A stretch of 64,000 nucleotides of DNA, taken from positions 19,062 to 83,061 of the forward strand of contig CALYAC010000010.1 of assembly GCA_944393405.1 (NCBI GenBank). The letters are read 5' to 3'. Source of the stretch: an uncultured Clostridia bacterium. Its GTDB lineage: Bacteria > Bacillota_A > Clostridia > TANB77 > CAG-508. Below the pieces are notes generated by a model. That model had not been told where the DNA came from, ran no database searches, and worked only from the letters and a program-made list of their open reading frames with translations. This document shows, one piece after another, positions 59,828 to 64,000 of this stretch. The number at the start of each line of letters is the position of its first letter. Within the stretch, counting starts at the first letter, position 1. Position numbers and translations under genes: made by a program.

Positions 59828-60232
59828 ATGAAAAAATTTATAAGTGCTTGTATAGTTATGACTATATTATTTAGTAGTATATTTATTGTATGTTCAAGAG
59901 TAAATGCAACGGAAATACAACCAAGAGCAGTACAATATAGAATTTATCAATATATAACTGGAAGCAGTTATAAAACTCCAACATTTCATAGATCTAATAT
60001 GGGAGCTGATTATTTGGCTAATGGGAGTGTTAGTGGCTCTGATGTATATGTATCTGTTTATGATGCTGATACAAATAAAAAGATTGGAAGTACGCAAACT
60101 ATGTATGACGGAAGAATAACAGTTTGTCCATGGGATGATAAACTAGCAGAAGGAGTTCAGAATATATATTATTTATTTGTGCCTAAAAATCAATCAGCGG
60201 TTGTATTCTTAAATTTATATGTTTTATATTAA
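59828..60232 (+). CDS. Small secreted protein of the ABC operon
   Basis: A 134-residue protein with a signal peptide (MKKFISACIVMTILFSSIFIVCSRVNA) and a mature part of about 107 residues, rich in Tyr/Ser/Gly and beta-strand-like (QYRIYQYITGSSYKTP, VYVSVYDADTNKKIG). One Cys remains in the mature part. No family is recognised. GGAG lies seven bases before ATG 59828; ATG 59822 is too close. As the last gene of the ABC operon it may be the substrate, a bacteriocin-like product or a sensor. Confidence 0.7.
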   Translation: MKKFISACIVMTILFSSIFIVCSRVNATEIQPRAVQYRIYQYITGSSYKTPTFHRSNMGADYLANGSVSGSDVYVSVYDADTNKKIGSTQTMYDGRITVCPWDDKLAEGVQNIYYLFVPKNQSAVVFLNLYVLY

Positions 60233-60254
60233 TTATTTAAATCATTATAACTGA

Positions 60255-60302
60255 TAGAAAAATAGAGTATGCAATAAAAATAATCTCTATTTTTCTATAT
60301 TT
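60255..60302 (+). terminator. Terminator of the ABC operon
   Basis: TAGAAAAATAGAG (60255-60267) pairs with CTCTATTTTTCTA (60285-60297), a perfect 13-bp stem; the T run lies inside the stem, then TATTTAAT. Confidence 0.75.
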
Positions 60303-60337
60303 AATTGTAAAAAATCAATAAAAAATCCATTAAATAC

Positions 60338-60366
60338 TTGACAAATCAGTAAAAATAGTGTAAAGT
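60338..60366 (+). promoter_or_regulatory. Promoter of the ylxM-ffh operon
   Basis: TTGACA at 60338-60343 with TAAAGT at 60361-60366, 17-base spacing. The -10 box is poor, which suits a regulated promoter. Confidence 0.6.
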
Positions 60367-60399
60367 ATATTAGCATTACAAAATAATGCTAATATTTTT
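60367..60399 (+). promoter_or_regulatory. Perfect palindrome at the start of the ylxM transcript
   Basis: ATATTAGCATTA (60367-60378) and TAATGCTAATAT (60384-60395) form a 12-bp perfect inverted repeat with a 5-base centre and then TTTT. It begins just after the -10 box, so it is either an operator over the start site or an attenuator hairpin at the transcript 5' end. Confidence 0.55.
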
Positions 60400-60422
60400 A
60401 TGTCTAATTAGGAAGTGATTAA

Positions 60423-60770
60423 ATGGAAAAGAAAGTTGAAATAAGCATTCTTTGTCAGATATATGGTAAACTTTTAACTGAAAAACAATATGAAGTTATT
60501 AATGATTACTATAATAATGATTTCTCACTTTCTGAAATAGCTGAAAATAATAATATAACAAGACAAGCAGTTAGAGATATGATTAAAAAGGGGGAAAGTA
60601 AACTTTTCGAATTTGAAGAAAAGCTTTTAATTATGAAAAAGATGAAAGATCAAGAAAAGCAAATTCAAAGCATTATAGAAGAACTAAATAAGATAAAAGA
60701 TACTTCATCAGATAAGAAAATTGAAAAAATCTTAAATAATGTTACAAAAGAACTAATTTGCTTAAACTAA
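60423..60770 (+). CDS. ylxM: YlxM family DNA-binding protein
   Basis: A 115-residue helix-turn-helix protein with the family pattern LCQIYGKLLTEKQYEVINDYYNNDFSLSEIAENNNITRQAVRDMIKKGESKL, similar to sigma region 4. It is always found just upstream of ffh and helps the SRP system; the exact role is unsettled. The C-terminal part is coiled. AGGAAGTGA precedes the ATG. Confidence 0.92.
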   Translation: MEKKVEISILCQIYGKLLTEKQYEVINDYYNNDFSLSEIAENNNITRQAVRDMIKKGESKLFEFEEKLLIMKKMKDQEKQIQSIIEELNKIKDTSSDKKIEKILNNVTKELICLN

Positions 60771-60797
60771 TATAATGAAATAGGGAGGAAATAAAGT

Positions 60798-62150
60798 ATG
60801 GCATTTGAAGGATTATCTGCTAAGTTACAGGAAGTAACTAGAAAATTAAGAGGAAAAGCAAGAATTACAGAATCTGATTTAAAAGAAATGTTAAGAGAGG
60901 TAAAACTTGCACTGTTAGAAGCAGATGTTAACTATGCTATAGTTAAAGAATTTATAAGTACCATACAAGAAAAAGCCTTAGGACAGGATGTATTAAAATC
61001 ATTAACACCAGGACAACAAGTTATAAAAATAGTTAAAGATGAATTAGTTGAACTTCTTGGAGGAACAGAAAGTAAGATTAACTTTACTCCAAACCCACCA
61101 ACAATAATAATGCTTGTTGGACTTCAAGGTTCTGGTAAAACTACTACAGCAGGAAAGCTTGCTAATTTACTTAGAAAACAAGGAAAAAAACCACTTCTAG
61201 TTGCATGTGATGTATATAGACCAGCAGCTATTAAACAACTTCAAGTTGTAGGTGGACAGTTAAATATTCCTGTATATGCAAATGAAAATTCGAAAGATGT
61301 AGTAAAAATTGCAAGACAGGCAATAGATGTAGCAATGAGTAAACTAAATGACGTAGTTATATTAGATACAGCAGGTCGTTTACATGTTGATGAAGAACTA
61401 ATGAATGAACTAAAAAATGTAAAAGCAAATGTAAAGCCACATGAAATATTATTAGTAGTAGATTCAATGACAGGTCAAGATGCAGTAAATGTTGCAAAAG
61501 CATTTAATGAGGCACTAGGAATAGATGGGGTAGTTCTTACTAAACTTGATGGTGATACTCGTGGTGGTGCTGCGATATCTGTTAAAAAAATTACAGGAAG
61601 ACCAATAAAATTTGCAGCAACAGGTGAAAAATTAAGTGATATAGAAGTATTTTATCCGGATAGAATGGCATCAAGAATTCTAGGAATGGGTGATGTACTT
61701 TCAATTATAGAAAAAGCTGAAGAAGCAATTGATTTAGAAGAAGCTGAAAAATTAGAAAAACAATTGAAAAAGAAAAAAGATTTGGATTTGGATGATTATT
61801 TAACTCAGCTAAAACAAATTAAAAAAATGGGTTCTTTCTCATCACTTTTAAAAATGATTCCAGGTATGAATCAATTAAAAGATGTTAAAGTAGATGATAA
61901 AGAGTTTACAAGAATTGAAGCAATAATTTCTTCTATGACAAAAGAAGAGAGAAAAAATCCAAAACTATTAAATGGAAATAGAAGAGTAAGAATTGCAAAA
62001 GGTAGTGGAACTTCAGTTCAAGAAATAAATAAATTTATGAAATCTTTTGAAATGACACAAAAGATGATGAGACAAATGAAGGATAATAAAAATATGAAAA
62101 AAATGATGAAAAGCATGAACCCACAAGACTTAAAAAATATGTTTAAATAA
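60798..62150 (+). CDS. ffh: Signal recognition particle protein Ffh
   Basis: A 450-residue SRP54 GTPase that binds signal sequences and 4.5S/SRP RNA. The N domain is followed by the G domain with LVGLQGSGKTTTAGKLA, DVYRPAA, LDTAGRLH and TKLDGD; the C-terminal M domain is Met-rich (MKSFEMTQKMMRQMKDNKNMKKMMKSM). Length is standard. AGGGAGG precedes the ATG. Confidence 0.97.
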   Translation: MAFEGLSAKLQEVTRKLRGKARITESDLKEMLREVKLALLEADVNYAIVKEFISTIQEKALGQDVLKSLTPGQQVIKIVKDELVELLGGTESKINFTPNPPTIIMLVGLQGSGKTTTAGKLANLLRKQGKKPLLVACDVYRPAAIKQLQVVGGQLNIPVYANENSKDVVKIARQAIDVAMSKLNDVVILDTAGRLHVDEELMNELKNVKANVKPHEILLVVDSMTGQDAVNVAKAFNEALGIDGVVLTKLDGDTRGGAAISVKKITGRPIKFAATGEKLSDIEVFYPDRMASRILGMGDVLSIIEKAEEAIDLEEAEKLEKQLKKKKDLDLDDYLTQLKQIKKMGSFSSLLKMIPGMNQLKDVKVDDKEFTRIEAIISSMTKEERKNPKLLNGNRRVRIAKGSGTSVQEINKFMKSFEMTQKMMRQMKDNKNMKKMMKSMNPQDLKNMFK

Positions 62151-62186
62151 ATTTGATTTTAATTTTTAAATTTTAAATATATATCT

Positions 62187-62221
62187 TAAGAATTATTATA
62201 TACCATTAGTAATAATTCTTA
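62187..62221 (+). promoter_or_regulatory. Inverted repeat in the rpsP leader
   Basis: TAAGAATTATTA (62187-62198) pairs with TAATAATTCTTA (62210-62221) around an 11-base loop, 25 bases before the rpsP start. No T run follows, so it is not a regular terminator; it may be a processing site or leader structure between ffh and rpsP. Confidence 0.45.
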
Positions 62222-62245
62222 CAAAATTTTCAGGAGGTGAATTTA

Positions 62246-62479
62246 ATGGTAAAAATAAGATTACAAAGACAAGGTGCTAAAAAGGCTCCATTCTACCATA
62301 TAGTTGTAGCTGATTCTAGAAGCCCAAGAGATGGAAAAATAATAGAAAAAATAGGAACATATAATCCTATGACAGATCCATCTACAATCGTTCTAGATAA
62401 AGAAAAAGTAGAAAAATGGATAAAAAATGGTGCAAAACCAACAGATACAGTTAAAGCTTTAATAGAAAAAGCTAACTAG
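62246..62479 (+). CDS. rpsP: 30S ribosomal protein bS16
   Basis: A 77-residue protein with the bS16 start [45 protein letters not shown] at 62237 lies inside the Shine-Dalgarno AGGAGGTG, so ATG 62246 is the start. It opens the conserved rpsP-khpA-rimM-trmD-rplS cluster. Confidence 0.97.
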   Translation: MVKIRLQRQGAKKAPFYHIVVADSRSPRDGKIIEKIGTYNPMTDPSTIVLDKEKVEKWIKNGAKPTDTVKALIEKAN

Positions 62480-62489
62480 GAGGATTGCT

Positions 62490-62720
62490 ATGAAACAAAT
62501 ATTAGAAACAATTATAAAAAACATAGTGGAAAATCCAGACGAAGTTACAATAACAGAAAAAGAAGAAGAAACAAAAGTTATCTTTGAAGTTAAAGTAGCA
62601 GAAGCAGATATGGGAAGAATAATAGGTAAGCAAGGTAAAGTTGCAAATTCTATTAGAACTCTTATGAGAGCTTTAAATTCAAAAGATAAAAAGAAAATAT
62701 CAATAGAATTCTTAGACTAA
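62490..62720 (+). CDS. khpA: KH-domain RNA-binding protein KhpA
   Basis: A 76-residue single KH domain with the GXXG loop in MGRIIGKQGKVANSIRTLMRA. KhpA, usually with KhpB, binds RNA and affects cell elongation and small-RNA function in Firmicutes. It is at its standard place between rpsP and rimM; AGGAGG precedes the ATG. Confidence 0.94.
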   Translation: MKQILETIIKNIVENPDEVTITEKEEETKVIFEVKVAEADMGRIIGKQGKVANSIRTLMRALNSKDKKKISIEFLD

Positions 62721-62742
62721 AATAGTTTTAGAAGGAGTAAAA

Positions 62743-63252
62743 ATGAAACAAGAATATTTTGAAATAGGTCAAATTGTAAATACATTTGGTATTAAAGGCT
62801 TAGTTAAAGTAAAACCATTTACTGATGATCTAGAAAGATTCGAAGAATTAAAAAGTGTATTTGTAGTGAAAAACAAAGAACTTATAGAAATGCAAATCGA
62901 AGAAGTAAAATACCATAAAAACTTAGTTCTAATTAAGTTCAAAGGAATAGAAGATATGAATATGGCAGAAAAATTAAAAGGTTGCTATATAAAAATAAAT
63001 AGGAAGGATGCAAGAAAACTTCCAGAGGATACATATTTTATTGCTGATTTAATTGGAATAAAGGTTTATGATGATGAAGGTAACTTTTTAGGAAAAGTAG
63101 ATGATATATATAATAACAAAGTCCATGATATATATGTAATAAAAGATGATCTAGGAAAACAAATATTACTACCTTCTACAAAAGAAGTTATAAAAGATAT
63201 TGATATTGATAATGACAAGATTGTAGTTCATTTAATAAATGGTTTGATATAA
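62743..63252 (+). CDS. rimM: Ribosome maturation factor RimM
   Basis: A 169-residue 16S processing factor with the N-terminal beta-barrel motif [22 protein letters not shown] and the PRC-barrel C-terminal half ([39 protein letters not shown]). It binds uS19 during 30S assembly. AAGGAG precedes the ATG; trmD follows after 11 bases. Confidence 0.94.
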   Translation: MKQEYFEIGQIVNTFGIKGLVKVKPFTDDLERFEELKSVFVVKNKELIEMQIEEVKYHKNLVLIKFKGIEDMNMAEKLKGCYIKINRKDARKLPEDTYFIADLIGIKVYDDEGNFLGKVDDIYNNKVHDIYVIKDDLGKQILLPSTKEVIKDIDIDNDKIVVHLINGLI

Positions 63253-63263
63253 ATGGAGGAAAA

Positions 63264-63929
63264 ATGAAATTTGATGTGCTTACACTTTTTCCAGAAATGT
63301 TTAAGTCATTAGATGAAAGCATTATAGGAAGAGCAAAAGAAAAAGGACTAATAGAAATCAATTTAATAAATATTAGAGATTTTTCTAAAGATAAACACAA
63401 AAAAGTTGATGATACTCCATATGGTGGAGGAGCAGGAATGGTAATTAGACCAGATGTGGTATATGATGCTTATTCTAGCATAAAAGATAGTAAAAATGCT
63501 AAAGTTATTTTTCTATCGCCTCAAGGTAAAGTATTAAATCAAGAAAAAGTTAAGGAATTATCAAAAGAAGAGCACTTAATACTTCTTTGTGGTCATTATG
63601 AAGGTATAGACCAAAGGGTTATAGACGAAATTGTTGATGAGGAAATATCTATAGGAGACTATGTTCTAACAGGTGGAGAACTTCCAGCAATGGTTGTTAT
63701 AGATTCTGTTAGTAGGTATATAGATGGAGTACTAAGTAATGAATCTATAGAAGAAGAGTCATTTAGTAACAATCTTTTAGAATATCCTCAATACACAAGA
63801 CCAGAAGAATTTAATGGAAAAAAAGTTCCAGAAGTATTAGTGTCAGGACATCACGAAAACATAAAAAAATGGCGTGATGAAAAATCACTAGAAATAACAA
63901 AAATAAAAAGACCAGATTTATTAAAATAA
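63264..63929 (+). CDS. trmD: tRNA (guanine-37-N1)-methyltransferase TrmD
   Basis: A 221-residue SPOUT methyltransferase that makes m1G37 and prevents frameshifting. Motifs are [45 protein letters not shown] and the knot segment [22 protein letters not shown]. It is slightly shorter than the E. coli enzyme but complete at both ends. ATGGAGG precedes the ATG. Confidence 0.96.
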   Translation: MKFDVLTLFPEMFKSLDESIIGRAKEKGLIEINLINIRDFSKDKHKKVDDTPYGGGAGMVIRPDVVYDAYSSIKDSKNAKVIFLSPQGKVLNQEKVKELSKEEHLILLCGHYEGIDQRVIDEIVDEEISIGDYVLTGGELPAMVVIDSVSRYIDGVLSNESIEEESFSNNLLEYPQYTRPEEFNGKKVPEVLVSGHHENIKKWRDEKSLEITKIKRPDLLK

Positions 63930-63953
63930 AAATTAAAGGAAGGAGGATATCAA

Positions 63954-64000
63954 ATGGATATCATAAAATCAATAGAACATGAACAATTAAAAAATAAGAT
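63954..64000 (+). CDS. rplS: 50S ribosomal protein bL19, cut by the window edge
   Basis: Only the first 15 codons are in the window: MDIIKSIEHEQLKNK, the usual bL19 start. AAGGAGG at about 63940-63946 precedes the ATG. Its place directly after trmD is the standard order. Confidence 0.9.
   Translation, partial: MDIIKSIEHEQLKNK

Noticed and set aside
59828..60232. Assignment of the small secreted protein to the lactococcin 972 family
   Set aside because: The ABC-plus-secreted-protein layout is similar, but the mature sequence shows none of the Trp/Gly/His pattern of that family.

Overview
The window is 64 kb of a very AT-rich (hand counts of ordinary coding stretches give about 22% G+C), Gram-positive, spore-forming anaerobe of the Clostridia type. 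The evidence is an uninterrupted sigK with a pro-sequence, AGGAGG ribosome sites almost everywhere, and Firmicutes gene neighbourhoods: ireB-ruvX-DUF1292, rbgA and mrnC, and ylxM-ffh-rpsP-khpA-rimM-trmD-rplS. Anaerobic traits include an IscU-like/GGGtGRT pair, a PflA-type radical SAM protein and a pyridine-nucleotide-motif-poor thioredoxin reductase. I cannot name the genus. No insertion sequence, integrase, CRISPR array or rRNA is visible.

Layout. 1-12 kb is housekeeping: the end of a membrane glycosyltransferase, AIM24, a P-loop/Asp23 protein, a Cmk-PlsC fusion, TypA, tRNA modification genes (trmR, trmL, U32), a DUF368 lipid-carrier transporter, sigK and a DnaQ-like exonuclease. 12.1-19.7 kb is a cell-surface locus: a vWA protein with an LPQAG anchor, a cohesin-like protein with an LPKTG anchor, a sortase, a glucosaminidase ending in a dockerin, and a membrane-anchored cohesin-like/cadherin-like protein. 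It looks like a small cohesin-dockerin assembly built around a peptidoglycan hydrolase. 19.8-34 kb holds ppaC, tRNA-Leu, FUSC, metA, a pilin-like/CpaE-like/GAF trio, ireB-ruvX, small enzymes, rbgA, mrnC and three tRNAs.

34-43 kb holds a phage-type lipoprotein, two pilin-like membrane proteins, an orphan FtsX extracellular domain, the IscU/GGGtGRT operon, a DNPH1-like hydrolase, yqeY, and a yybP-ykoY manganese riboswitch in front of a P-type ATPase. 43-52 kb holds a ricin-lectin/NlpC hydrolase, a polysaccharide deacetylase, trxB-like and trxA, a YcaO protein, a DUF2974 hydrolase and two thioesterases. 52-60 kb holds a DnaB-like ATPase with a long acidic insert, a radical SAM activase, thyA, a frameshifted folA, and an ABC transporter with a small secreted protein behind a direct-repeat operator. 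60-64 kb is the SRP/rpsP/trmD operon, cut off inside rplS.

Four solitary genes (6637-6846, 22451-23251, 34278-34673, 38427-38735) have clearly higher G+C (about 35-43% in hand-counted 120-base samples) and each ends in its own terminator; one is a phage-type lipoprotein. They look like single-gene acquisitions. Start codons were moved from the longest ORF wherever a Shine-Dalgarno site decided the matter; each case is explained in the entry.
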